Assembly: GCF_003589595.1 (NCBI RefSeq) | Contig: NW_020653200.1 | Location: 114,546-178,545 of the forward strand | Reading direction: 5' to 3' | DNA: 64,000 nt | DNA from: Hyposmocoma kahamanoa | Lineage: Eukaryota; Arthropoda; Insecta; Lepidoptera; Cosmopterigidae | Shown: one piece after another, positions 31,804-41,939 of the stretch | Numbering within the stretch: the first letter of the stretch is position 1 | Layout: each line of letters begins with the position of its first letter | Made by a program: the position numbers and the translations under genes | The notes under the pieces: generated by a model | Seen by the model: the letters and a program-made list of their open reading frames with translations, nothing else | What the model was told of the DNA's origin: nothing | Databases searched by the model: none

Positions 31804-31829
31804 CTTGGAGAAGCTTTTATCCATTCCAT
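31804..31829 (-). CDS. COMMD10: COMMD10-like gene, probable exon 1
   Basis: ATG at 31829-31827 begins MEWIKASP and stops at CCAAG|GTAAAT. The exon leaves two bases (AG), and exon 2 begins with a single T before TTG, so the join is in frame. A tiny first coding exon followed by a ~95-nt intron is consistent with the acceptor at 31710. The alternative ATG at 31823-31821 would be out of phase. Confidence 0.55.
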
Positions 31830-32560
31830 TACTTATGGTTATTATAAAAAGCGCAGGGTGCGAATTTAGTATATAACTGAGGAAAATAAAATTAATTTAA
31901 AAGAATTGAATTCTCACAAAACAATATCAATCAGCAAGTTTGCGGTTTGGGGAATTGTTTTTTACAGGTACTTTACGTTGCGAAAAAGAGATAAATATAC
32001 AGAATGAAAGAGAAGAATGAGCAGCGATCTTTTTCTAACTAGCTACCTATTGTAATTCAAAGTATTTCGCTTGTGTCAAGTTAATCGCAATTTTGACAAT
32101 GCTAGTGTTGTGTATTTGGCTGATTTAGATTAAGGTCGCTCAGAGATTGACTGCAAGCTTGCAGTAATTAATGAGTGAAGTTGTAATCAACTTCACGCTT
32201 AGAGCATATAGGACGGGAGGCGCTATTAGCGTTATTTCTCGAACAAAACTTTTGCCACTTTTTGAGGGGCGGTAGGTAGTCTACAAGCAAACAGGTGCAC
32301 TCAAATGAAAAATTGAATTTTGTCACTGTGGTCTCACACAAACAAAAATCTACAACACTAGCTTATTTTTACAAATACACAGATAAAACACACATTCATG
32401 TCATGTCCGTACGCAGGATAGGCCTTTAAAATAAATCGATTCTCATGAATATACCAGAGACGGAAAGTTATCTATACTATATACCTATTTTAGTGAATTT
32501 CTTTTTCCATTTTAATTTAATTTTGTGTGTAGTGTATGTCTAGTATGTATATATATATAC

Positions 32561-32610
<50 letters not shown>

Positions 32611-32694
32611 GTGTTCTGTTTAGTTTAGTTGATATAAAAAGAAATCAATCGTATATGTAAGGTACCTGTTGAATACAGCGATTTTGTTGTAAAA
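31830..32694. other. Upstream of COMMD10; (TA)n microsatellite
   Basis: It contains the likely COMMD10 promoter/5' UTR (no motif recognised) and a long TA-rich microsatellite at about 32546-32608 (TATATATA with ACATATA variants). Confidence 0.5.
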
Positions 32695-33175
32695 TTTCGA
32701 GGGAAGTTTGTGTTTTTTAACGGACTTCAAAAAAAGGAGAAGGTTCTCAATTCGACTGTGCTTTTTTGTACGTATCTTACGCGATAACGCCGCCATATGT
32801 GAACCGACTTTGATGATTTTTTTTTTTTTTTGAAAAGAGGGTACCTCCATAGCGGACATTTCTATGCGTGGCTGTTCACGCATGAAAATTCATTTTTATA
32901 AATAGCGCCTAAATTTTACTATAAGGACCAATTATTTTAATGGTTGATTTTGCTATTCTTCAATTCAAGGCGTTTCTCTCTCAATATACTTTGAGTAGTG
33001 AGAACCGCTGTTTATTATCTACTGTGTTCCGTATAGTGGCGAACTAGGTGACGAATCCGGGTTTGCGCACCTTCCGGTAACCGATGTCAACAAAACTTGG
33101 CAAATGGATGTAATTCCACGTACTTTTGAGGTCGGTTTTTTTAATAGTACTGAGATTATTACATGTTACATACAC
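32695..33175 (-). repeat. Repeat D, long inverted copy
   Basis: GGACTTCAAAAAAAGGAGAA .. CGATAACGCCGCCATATGTG .. GTGGCTGTTCACGCATGAAA .. CGAACTAGGTGACGAATCCG .. TTCCGGTAACCGATGTCAAC .. TACTTTTGAGGTCGG. The same sequence order recurs at 46480-46905. The CCGGTAACCG / GACGAATCCGG part is the inverse of the unit at 2321-2960. Confidence 0.7.
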
Positions 33176-33292
33176 GTTACGTACTGTACTTTCGATATAA
33201 CATACAATCGATGTAGTGTACTTGGCGTAAAGTACTTTCAACGTTGTGATGTACTTTCGCTGTGTTGCGTAGTCGATTTGTTATGGCTATAT

Positions 33293-33520
33293 CATTGACT
33301 TACAAATAAATGGACGACGGGTCTAATACAAAAACCACGAAAAAAATGTCCCAAGTCAACCTATTCGAAATTTAAATTGTTATGTCATCGCAGTATCGCG
33401 CTGTCCGTAGAACAAATGAAGACTAAAGCGGAGTGTCGCGCTCTGTATACGATTTTAGCGCCTTACAAGTGCGGACACTTTTTAGCGCGGACCCGACGTC
33501 CATATAATTGTAAGTCAATG
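33293..33520. mobile_element. MITE B copy 3 with 8-bp target duplication
   Basis: 228 bp, flanked by GGCTATAT at 33285-33292 and 33521-33528. Very close in sequence and identical in length to copy 2 at 17709-17936. Confidence 0.9.
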
Positions 33521-33549
33521 GGCTATATACATTTTTTAGGAATCGTGTT

Positions 33550-33645
33550 TCCACACCATATTTTTTCCAAAGTGATTAAGTCCAACACTTTCACTGTTAT
33601 GCGGAATCAACCAAAGCTGCTTGAGGCTGCATTTCCGCACGGAAC
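33550..33645 (+). repeat. Short repeat shared with 58900-58995
   Basis: ATATTTTTTCCAAAGTG..T, AACACTTTCACTG.TATG and GGAAT.AACCAAAGC occur in the same order at both sites. Class unknown. Confidence 0.6.
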
Positions 33646-34154
33646 AAATATCGACCCTTGGTGCGGTCTCGAAAATCCCGGGAAAAACGAGACTTTCGAA
33701 ACCATTTTAAAAGTAGATTTCCATACTTATATACTAGGAATTTAGGCAGTCAAAACATGTTGTTTTAGTTGAGTTTTTTTATTAACACAAATTATAAAAT
33801 AAAAAATTATTTATGGAAGTTATTTTTTCATTTTTATAATTTTTACGTAAAAAGACAAAGGGCATTTAGCACAGTTTCAGAAAGATACCTGAGTTTGTTA
33901 TCGTTCTTCAATCTCCACGAATAATATTAAGCTGCACTCTATAGTGTTGCCGCGTCCGTGTAGCTAGAATAAAAAAGTGCTGCTGGTTTAGTAGGTTTTT
34001 ATTACTTTTTAATGAAAAGACTTAGGTTTTAAAAATATCGATATTCCCGAGACTGACTACTTCAGTTTCGAATCTCGAAAATGCCAAAAAATTGTCGAGA
34101 CCAGCATGCTCTAGTGCGCACGGATCTGGCGAAAGCGCGCATATCAGATGCAAT
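33646..34154. other. No gene seen
   Basis: AT-rich sequence; nothing recognised. Confidence 0.4.
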
Positions 34155-34585
34155 CGCGCTGCACGGGTGTCATCAATTGTTTCACTTCAAATCGACCAAT
34201 TTAACAGTTTGAGCTTTGCTATAATGGACGAAAATTGAAAAATTACATATTTAATATTTAATCGTCGACGAAATGTGATTCCATTTGTTTTGTAATTAAA
34301 TGTTTTGCTGTTTCCCACACCACCGAATGGAACAGCCCCCCACAGTTAGAGATATTATCTTTATTCCAATAAATATAGAATATTTTTGGTATGTACGGAG
34401 ACATGAACACAGGTCAGTTGTTGGTACTGTACAATATTGGTTTCTACTAATTAAGTTTCTAATTTGTGATTTCAGTGCAAACGAGAGTTGATATTTAAAA
34501 GTGATATAAAGCCCATTTACCTGATGATTTGCCAGGGATGGATGGCCATTATTTTGTCTCTATTTCTGGTTATATACTCGATGCC
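34155..34585 (-). mobile_element. Second P-like element copy, one end lost
   Basis: It is the inverse of 21629-22090. The terminus at 34557-34585 reads TCTCTATTTCTGGTTATATA then CTCGATG. The THAP-exon region (GAAATGTGATTCCATTTG read forward) and the segment TCACTTCAAATCGACCA are conserved, but the other TIR is gone. The start codon of the THAP exon is destroyed, while the N-G-I-T-F motif is still visible on the minus strand. Confidence 0.7.
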
Positions 34586-34685
34586 TAAATACATACCACT
34601 ACGAACCTATGCCAGTATGTAAAAATATCACTGTAACAGCCACAAAAACAAAATTTCAGAGATATAGCTACTTTTTTTTACGTAC

Positions 34686-35733
34686 ATGCCGCTCGATTGT
34701 ACAGAAACCAATATTGTCAAACCAGAAACAGAACTTTTTGAAAATTTCTTACGTAACGATGAACATGGACTAAATAGGCTTGTGAAGTTGGGTATTTTGC
34801 AGCCGGTGAGTAAGTCGGATTATGCAAGTCCAATAGTACCAGTTCTAAAACACAACGGGCAAATTCGCCTTTGTGCTGACTTCTTCGTTACGCTAAACAA
34901 ACAAATTGTAATTGAAAAATACCCTTTGCCCAGGATAGAAGAATTATTTGCTCAGTTGCATGGCGGTCAGCAGTTCTCTAAGCTGGATTTATCACAGGCG
35001 TACAACCAGCTGAAAATAAATGAGTCATCACAAAGCATAACCTGTATAAACACACACTAAAGTCTATTTAAATTCACAAGACTCGTATTTGGTCTGTCGA
35101 GTGCCGCAGCAAAATTTCAAAGAACTATAGAGCAAATCTTATCGGGTTTAGAAGGGACCTTGGTATTTCAAGATGACATATTAACTACAGGTTCAAACAA
35201 ATCAGAGCATATTGAAAGATTGACGGCGGTTTTCGCTCGATAAGAGAAGGCAGGCTTGGTATTGCAAAAAGAAAAGTGCTCTTTATTCCAAGACGCGGTG
35301 TCGTATCTTGGTTTTATTATAGACAAAACCGGCTTTCACAAATGTCACGAAAAAGTAAGAGCCATCATTGACGCAAAAAGTCCCAGTAACATAACTGAAT
35401 TAAAATCCTTTTTAGGGATAGTTAGCTGCTATCGAAATTTCGTTAGAAACGCTGCCTCCACAATCCAGCCATTACATAAATTATTACAAAAAAATAGTGT
35501 GTGGTGTTGGAATAGGGAGCACGACGAGGCAATTACGCGAATTAAGCAAGACTTAGCGTCCGAAAAAACGCTTGCACATTTTGACCCAGAGGTGAAGTTA
35601 ATTTTAACTGACGATGCGTCTCCCAGCGGCCTGGGGGCCATCTTGTCACAAATAGGTAGTGATGGGTTAGAGAAACCAGTCTGTTACGCGTCGCGCTCTT
35701 TGACGGCTGCAGAGAAAAATTATAGCCAAAAAT
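34686..35733 (+). pseudogene. Gypsy reverse transcriptase and RNase H start, broken
   Basis: The 5' open part carries LCADFFVTLNKQ and FSKLDLSQAYNQL, the latter with the first catalytic aspartate. An in-frame TAA near 35058 interrupts it. The second catalytic box is FQDDI rather than the usual Y-x-D-D, near 35170, and another TAA follows near 35240. The connection region reads SYLGFIIDKTGFH, and the RNase H core begins with LTDDASPSGLGAIL and YASRSLTAAEKNYS. MITE B then cuts the frame. Confidence 0.8.
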
Positions 35734-36018
35734 CATCGATTTACAAATAAATGGACGACAGTTCTAATACAAAAACCACGAAAAAATGTCCCAAGTCAAC
35801 CTATTTAAACGTAGTGACATTTCAAGGAATATGAAAAAGCTAAAACGTTGAATTTAAATTTTAATGTCATCGCAGTACTGTCTAATTTTGCTTGCTTCGC
35901 TGTCAGTCGAACAAACGAAGACTAGAGAGTGAATGACGCTCTGTATACGATTTTAACGCCCTATAAGTTCGGACACTTTTTAGCGCGGACCCGACGTCCA
36001 TATAATTATAAGTCAATG
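35734..36018. mobile_element. MITE B copy 4 inserted in gypsy RNase H
   Basis: 285 bp, flanked by CCAAAAAT at 35726-35733 and 36019-36026. The left terminus has two changes (CATCGATTTACAA) and the right terminus one. It interrupts a conserved protein domain, which gives the insertion point independently of the duplication. Confidence 0.93.
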
Positions 36019-36231
36019 CCAAAAATACAAAAAGAAACCAGAGCTATCGTGTATGGAATACGTAAATACCATCAATACCTATGTAGTAAGACAGAGCCGT
36101 TTACCCTTAGAACCGATCATAAACCTCTTTTGTCAATTTTTAGTCCTAACAAAGGAATACCAGCGGTCACAACAAACCAATTGCAGAGATATGCTATTTA
36201 TTTATCATCCTATAACTACACAATAAAATAA
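36019..36231 (+). pseudogene. Gypsy RNase H, second half
   Basis: Directly after the MITE the frame resumes ETRAIVYGIRKYHQYL, then FTLRTDHKPLLSIF, matching the end of the RNase H domain with its conserved T-D-H-K-P-L. It ends at a TAA; the tether to the integrase beyond it is frameshifted. Confidence 0.75.
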
Positions 36232-36514
36232 GTCACGAGTGCTAATAACACAGCTGATTATTTGAGGCGTTCGACTACAGACAACCAACAATGCAACACA
36301 CCACATATAGCTATAGATAAGGCAGTGTATGTTAACTTTGTTCACAAATGCGACCAGTTTATTAGCCTAGACGATGTAGCTACACAAATACACAAACCGA
36401 TCCTATTCTATTGTGTGTTTACAATGATTTAATGGAAGGTTGGCCTAAGAAAATAAATAATGAGGATTTAAAACCTTGTTACATGTGTCGAAATGACCTT
36501 GCCATAGAAAACTC

Positions 36515-37467
36515 ATGCTTGATGATAGAATTATGAGAGAACTGCGCCTTGGACATATAGGTTCACATAAAATTAAGACTGAGGCAAGGGGTCGTTTTTG
36601 GTGGCCTGGAATATCGGTAGCTATTGATAAGTACTTGGCCTCGTGTGAGGTATGCACGACGCTCCGACACTCGCCGCCCCGCGCCCCGCTCACTCCGTGG
36701 CCTTTCCCTCCACAACCATGGAACCGTGTGCACATGGACTTCCTCGGACCCATCAATGGCATGTGTATCTCATTATAGTAGACGCGTATTCCAAGTGGGT
36801 GGAATGCTATGACGTCTCCAGTGGCTATGGAGCTCAAGTAGTCATAAACAAATTATGTGATGTTATGTCTAGGTTCGGTTTAGTTCACACAATATGCACT
36901 GACAACGGCACTTCATTTGTTAGCGCGGGATTTAAAGAATTTTGCCATAGTAATGGAATTAAACTCGTCATAATACCGACTTACGAGCAGCAACGGGCAG
37001 ACTGAGAGTTCAGTTAAAATAGTAAAGAAAGCTATCAAATCAATAATTTTGTCAAGCACTAGTTATTAAAGACATTAATGTCAAATTATGCGAGATCTTA
37101 TTTAAGTATAGAAACACAGTACACTCTACCACGGACACATCGCCCGCTGAAGTTATATTTGGTCACAAATTAAGATATAGATTAGACAGGCTCAATACAT
37201 ACCACCCAACAGCCCATGACACGTCTCTCGATGAAGTCGTAAAACGGAAACAGTGCTTGCAGAGTAAATACTATGGTTGCAATCGGAGTGTCGAGTTTGG
37301 TAACAATTAATCAGAGACAAAAAACTTTCTGGCAGAAAGGCGTAGTCGCAAAGAAATTAGAAAACTCAGTGTACCTCGTGAGGTTATTGTACTCAAATAA
37401 CAATAACGTATTCAAGAGACACACCAACCAATTATTAAAATATAGAGAGGGAGGAAGAGAACAATGA
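36515..37467 (+). pseudogene. Gypsy integrase, frameshifted
   Basis: The HHCC zinc-binding module is visible (LGHIGSHKIKTEARGRFWWP, then SCEVC). The catalytic core begins in the same frame (PWNRVHMDFLGP) and shifts near 36770, after which YSKWVECY and ICTDNGTSF (second aspartate) are seen. A further shift near 37000 precedes the region with the catalytic glutamate. The C-terminal module (WQKGVVAKKL .. FKRHTNQLL) lies at 37320-37440. Confidence 0.75.
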
Positions 37468-37964
37468 CCAGTTGAGTCGTACACTTGACAGAGATGAAAC
37501 ATATGACCAACCATCCCCGACAGCAGAACTGCCACCTATCGTAATTGAAGTTGAAAAGAGTCTCACTGGCATCCTGCTCACACCTCGATGACTGCGCGCA
37601 GTCTGAGCGAACAGACGACGATCACATCACACAGGCGGCGGTCACCTCGCTCGAAACCGCAACCGCAGAGTTAGGAAATAGCGAGGCGAAAACCTCACCA
37701 CCTCCCGCCGCATGAAGTAATCTCCGCAACATTATTTCATTTTTAAACGCTAAATATTAGGCTAAGGGTGCAGGGATGCACCAACTTAACGGCAGTCGAG
37801 TAAATTCCTTAAACTCAGGCTTTCCGCACCTTACCAGTTTTCAAATCTCTAACCGACTAAACAACAACAAAGGTTATTTCAGCATAAATGAGAAAACCGT
37901 ATTCAACACCTTATTTTTGTAATTTTTAAATTTATTGAATGTCACCACATGTCTGACCGCAACA

Positions 37965-38420
37965 GTATTTAATTATTTTTGTGAAATTACTCCACTAGTT
38001 TGTTATAATGATTAATACAAAGATCGAAAGCTTAGAAAACAATTCCCTCGATCCGGCTGAATTCGAGCCGACGTCTTCCAGCTAACTAGGGATGTGGCTT
38101 TGTCGCTGCTGGTAGCTGTAAAGGTGCCTGGCAGAGTGAAGAAATAGATGACTCACAAATGGCGTTACGGCAAAAAAACCGTTAAAAAACAAAGACAAAG
38201 ATGTGCAACAAGCATAAATACATTCGTACGATCCGCTTAATGACTTGGATTACATTTATTAATACAAAAATTAATACAAAGATTCTTTCGATCCAGCTGG
38301 ATTTGAACCAGTGTCTTCCAGGAAACCGTGCCAGACACTATGCCAACTAAGCAATGGAACGAACTAGACCTTACGAATTTTTTTCTACGTGTGTGATCTT
38401 TGTATTAATAATTACACCTT
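37965..38420. mobile_element. SINE2 cluster in mixed orientation
   Basis: A minus-strand SINE2 tail and head (37965-38095: TGAAATTACTCCACTAGTTT .. ATTCGAGCCGACGTCTTCC) is followed by a + strand upstream part (38100-38230: CGCTGCTGGTAGCTGTAAAG). Another minus-strand tRNA-like head follows (38265-38370: GATTTGAACCAGTGTCTTCC .. TGCCAACTAAGCAATGG), then a + strand tail (GATCTTTGTATTAATAATTA). Confidence 0.65.
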
Positions 38421-38479
38421 ATTTTTTTCAAATCATGTTTACAACAAAAGGTTATCATTTCTTGAATTTAAATACTACA

Positions 38480-38655
38480 TTAAAATTTTAATTCAAGTGT
38501 CATATTACAAAATTGAAGACTATGTGACAGACTAAGCATGGAAACCACATAAATTAGATTCGAAGTGAATTCCATAGTATTTAAGTATTGAAAAGTAACG
38601 TTCTCAAGTGTATAATTGACTCTACCTTAGCTATGGAATATGATTGTTTGGCTAA
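38480..38655 (+). mobile_element. LINE 3' end, diverged copy of the 24.3-25.0 kb LINE
   Basis: TATTACAAAATTGAAGACTA, then GAATTCCATAGTATTTAAGT and AGCTATGGAATA follow the same order as the last codons and 3' UTR of the minus-strand LINE at 24318-25016. Confidence 0.6.
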
Positions 38656-38689
38656 CATTATAAACTTAAATTAAATTAAACAACTAATT

Positions 38690-39130
38690 AAAAAACTTAG
38701 AGATTGGTATAATTGTACAAATTGATCTTAAGTGATGATGGTTAGAAGAGCTTCGGTATCCTCATAATTCATCTTTTGAAGATAATTAGTAACTTTCTTT
38801 TCGCACTCATATATGTTGAGAATATATACTGGTATTTTCTTAATAATTTTATTGTATAAAAAGGGTCCAAGAAAGTCGAAAAGTCTTTGGGCAAAACTAG
38901 TTGAGACAGCTTTAGATGGGAAGATGTTTGTAGACTGGATTCTAAAAGAGATAGTAGTTAGTAAAATAGTGTGTTGTTGTGTCACAGATAGAACTTTACA
39001 CTGTTGATACAAATCCCGAGTGGGAAATCTAAAAGGTACAGAGTTACAAACTTTAAAGATAGTTCCTTGAGAGCGTTCTAGTCTTCGCATGCTCCTCCCC
39101 AGGTCGTGACACAGTATGATGAGATCGTCC
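38690..39130 (-). mobile_element. LINE C-terminal fragment (same family group as 4287-6622)
   Basis: The minus-strand frame 39090-38728 encodes RRLERSQGTIFKVC, DLYQQCKVLSVTQQH, FAQRLFDFLGPFLYNKI and NYLQKMNYEDTEALL. These align position by position with the C-terminus of the 4287-6113 protein (ERAQRAVLKV, LGPMLYNNV, KYLQLKSYEETEIML). The frame is intact from about 39130 to its stop. Confidence 0.8.
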
Positions 39131-39282
39131 CGAATGATTTAATATGTTACATAACTTGCACACATACCGTGTTTCACTACCGTAGTATGCACACATGGCA
39201 AACCACGTACGAAACATCACACACGGTGTGCTTGAAAGCACGTACGGAATGTAATACTGCAATGCATATTTAGCAGCAGTAG

Positions 39283-39485
39283 AGCTTCTTGTGAAAGAGT
39301 TCGTCCAGAGACGTACTCCCACCTTACCTGTTTCTGCCGCCAAACAGTAATGTGAATATTACTACGGTTTTAAAGTATAAGGGGGCTGGTGACATGAGAC
39401 TTGTTTCTCAGAGTGACGGACACAGTGACAGTATTGCTCAGATCTTTGCGGTTTAAAGTTCTGAGTGCTTCTGGACACGCGCATT
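39283..39485 (-). repeat. Repeat A copy
   Basis: GAGCTTCTTGTGAAAGAGTT .. CTGCCGCCAAACAGTAATGT .. CTCAGATCTTTGCGGTTTAA. The outer end (GACTTGTTCGTCC) is missing. Confidence 0.75.
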
Positions 39486-39529
39486 CTCCTTGTCATTACT
39501 TACGTTACTCAAACTTGGTCTTTGAAAAA

Positions 39530-39815
39530 TCGCGGAGAGCAGCATCTTGGGAGTCCATTTATCGGACTGCGTCCGAAGCAGTATATGTTACGCTCCAAGC
39601 CACACATCGTTGACGTTGGTCGAATAGCCGCCAATCTCAAATAGAACTGGACCTGACATGTCTGCCGTATATCCAACGAGTTGTGGAATGGAGTGTTCCC
39701 ACCTAACGTAAGCCCGGGACGTGGAAGGCCCAGAAGGAGATGGCGTGATGAGTTAGATGCGCAATAGTCCGGGGAAGGGAAGCCTTTGCTCTGCAGTAGG
39801 ATAGTAACGGCTGAA
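39530..39815 (+). mobile_element. RTE-clade LINE relic
   Basis: Broken frames keep the order SILGVHLSDCVRSKQ, VDVGRIAANLKLNW and GRPRRRWRDELDA. This parallels AMLGISLRDRIRNEE, VTDIARRIAQLKWQW and GRPPTRWTDDLVE of the element at 44758-45530. It is heavily decayed. Confidence 0.55.
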
Positions 39816-40689
39816 CAATGAACAAACAATGAAAACACTGTGTAACACGATTTTCTTCAAAATTTCTGCATTATCAATATCATTTTTAATTGGTTCTATC
39901 GTAAAAATATGAAAAAAAGCTTTCTTTCCCTGCAAGAACTGCTTATGTGAGATACAGGTTCGCCTAATTTGTAAGATAAGGCGATAATTTATATGTACCT
40001 GCTCTTGTATCAATATGAATTATATTTTATAATTCAATTTGTGTTCATTTCTATCATTACATTTTTTATTACTTAGTGGTGAATAGATTCTCAAGCTTAA
40101 ATGTTCTTCTATGAGATTTTAATACAATACACTTATTGAGTGTAACTAGATTGGTAAAGTAATATAAGGGAACAAATCGTATATAAATGTACATTCTCGA
40201 TTGGTGCATTGATAGAAAATAAACATTAAAATAATTTTTAACAGATAGACTATATAATGTTATTAGGTCCAATGTCAATTTTTGATACATAGTTTATTTA
40301 GTAATTTAGTAGAGAAAGAAACCACTGCTAGCAACAAGCTAAATTTCTTAATTTCATTGCCAAATTTTAAATGTTATTATATATTAACTAAAAGTATTTA
40401 ACTCCAAACTCATTATAAATTTGAACAATTAACAAGTTGACGAGAATACAAGAACTTTCTTGAGTTTCCGGTAATTTGGTGACACTGGTACTTTGACGAT
40501 ACTCAATTAATTAAAAATATACACAAAACTTCGCATTAGAAACATTTTGTATATTTTTGTTACGAAGCATTCGTATTCATTCGTATATATACATATTTAT
40601 TGTTATTGGACGATCTTTTCAGATTTGAAAGATTAGAGAGAGAACACTTCTAGATTTGAAACTATATTATAACTAACTATTATAACTAC
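39816..40689. other. No gene seen
   Basis: AT-rich intronic sequence; nothing recognised. Confidence 0.4.
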
Positions 40690-40782
40690 TAGTTTAGTTA
40701 TAGTTATATTATAAATTATATATATAACTATAACTAAACTATATAGTTAGTAGTAATATAAACTATATTACTACTAACTATA
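40690..40782. repeat. Two adjacent perfect AT-rich inverted repeats
   Basis: Hairpin 1: TAGTTTAGTTATAGTTATAT (40690-40709) and its inverse at 40722-40741. Hairpin 2: TATAGTTAGTAGTAATATA (40742-40760), loop AAC, inverse at 40764-40782. Related TAGTTAGTAG pieces continue to about 40805. Confidence 0.85.
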
Positions 40783-40827
40783 TACTATTATAAACTACTA
40801 ACTATACTATTGTTCAGCTTTTTTTTA

Positions 40828-41108
40828 TTAAGTGACGGGTCGAAGAAGTCGTGGACCCTGTGGTAAGCAACACGCCTCTCCATAACCACTCAGAGCTTTA
40901 AACCGCAAGGATGTGAGGGTCACTGCCTCTGCGCCCGTCACCTTAAGGCAAAAGCTGACAAGACCCACGTGCCTGTAATTTCACCAGCACCCTTACCCTT
41001 CAAAACCGGAACGCGCTAATGCTCAAATTACTGTTTGGTGGCAGAAATGGGTAAGATGGCAGTAGTTCCCTGAACGAACTCTTTAACTATCAAGGAGCGC
41101 TACGGTTA
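40828..41108 (+). repeat. Repeat A copy, nearly full length
   Basis: It runs from ATTAAGTGACGGGTCGAAGA through GCCTCTCCATAACCACTCAG, ACCTTAAGGCAAAAGCTGAC and AAACCGGAACGCGC to AAGGAGCGCTACGG. It shows the family order well. Confidence 0.85.
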
Positions 41109-41895
41109 CTACGGGGTCTACTGTTTATTACATTGAAAAACAATGCGATTCAAATTAACAAGATGATGTTCTTTGTAACGCTTCGTTACAATTCATTTTT
41201 TTCTCAGTAATTTGCCATTCACGAGATTTAAAACTATAGTGAAATAAAAACTTTATACTAAAGTATTAACGTATTCTTAGTATGGACATATCTATTTCGT
41301 CATCAATGCATATACAATTTCTTATCTTATATTTTCTATACAGTCTAATATATATAGGTTATCTCTTGTTTATTTTTTAAATGGCTGAAACAATAATTTG
41401 TAGCAAGTACTTAATAGGAAATAATAATTTATCACCAACGTTTTCAAATTTCATTTCTACAAAGATTTTTAGAAAGGAATGGCCACGTTAATCTTTAGTT
41501 TAGCTAGATTAACTCCCTCATATTTAAACACCATCAGTTCAGTAATAAGTGTAAGAGAATATTTATTTAAAAAAATAATTTTGCACGTAACATCTGTTGT
41601 ACTGTATCTACCCCACAATGTAAAGGTCAGTTATCCGTCTCGTTCGCAAGATACGATCGTTACACGCAAAGTAGATCTTCGCCAATCTTCATTTTTATAG
41701 ACCTATAAAAATAGTCACTTGATCAAAATTGTGCTGCATTCAGTTCATGAAGTGTTACCCATATTGTAAGTTTACTAGGCAATATAGGTATGACACATGA
41801 ACTCGACTTCCTATAGACAAGAAGTACAGCGTGAAATAAAGTGATTTCTTATGTCACTACAGGAATGGAATACCAACCGAATTAATGATAAATAT
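41109..41895. other. No gene seen
   Basis: AT-rich sequence. The frame at 41479-41700 has no recognised motif. Confidence 0.4.
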
Positions 41896-41939
41896 ATTAC
41901 TCCAGATATCCTATGGTCATATAGGATATCTGGAGTAAT
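41896..41939. repeat. Perfect inverted repeat, 19-bp arms
   Basis: ATTACTCCAGATATCCTAT, loop GGTCAT, then the exact inverse. Confidence 0.9.

Larger units (their letters stand above)
34680..37720 (+). mobile_element. Degenerate Ty3/gypsy-type LTR retrotransposon, pol region only
   Basis: Order of parts: reverse transcriptase (34686-35370), RNase H (35370-36231, split by MITE B), integrase zinc-binding and core domains (36515-37010), integrase C-terminal module (37273-37467). RT-RNase H-integrase order defines Ty3/gypsy. I see no gag, protease, env-like gene or LTR. Resemblance of the motifs to the mag/K02A2.6 lineage is inference. Premature stops at about 35058 and 35240, frameshifts in the integrase and the MITE insertion make it non-functional. 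Confidence 0.85.

Noticed and set aside
33377..33745. 122-codon frame on the plus strand
   Set aside because: It runs from inside MITE B across its end into unrelated sequence; no conserved motif.
34680..37720. Endogenous retrovirus/errantivirus with env
   Set aside because: No env-like frame, gag or LTR is seen; only a broken gypsy-type pol.
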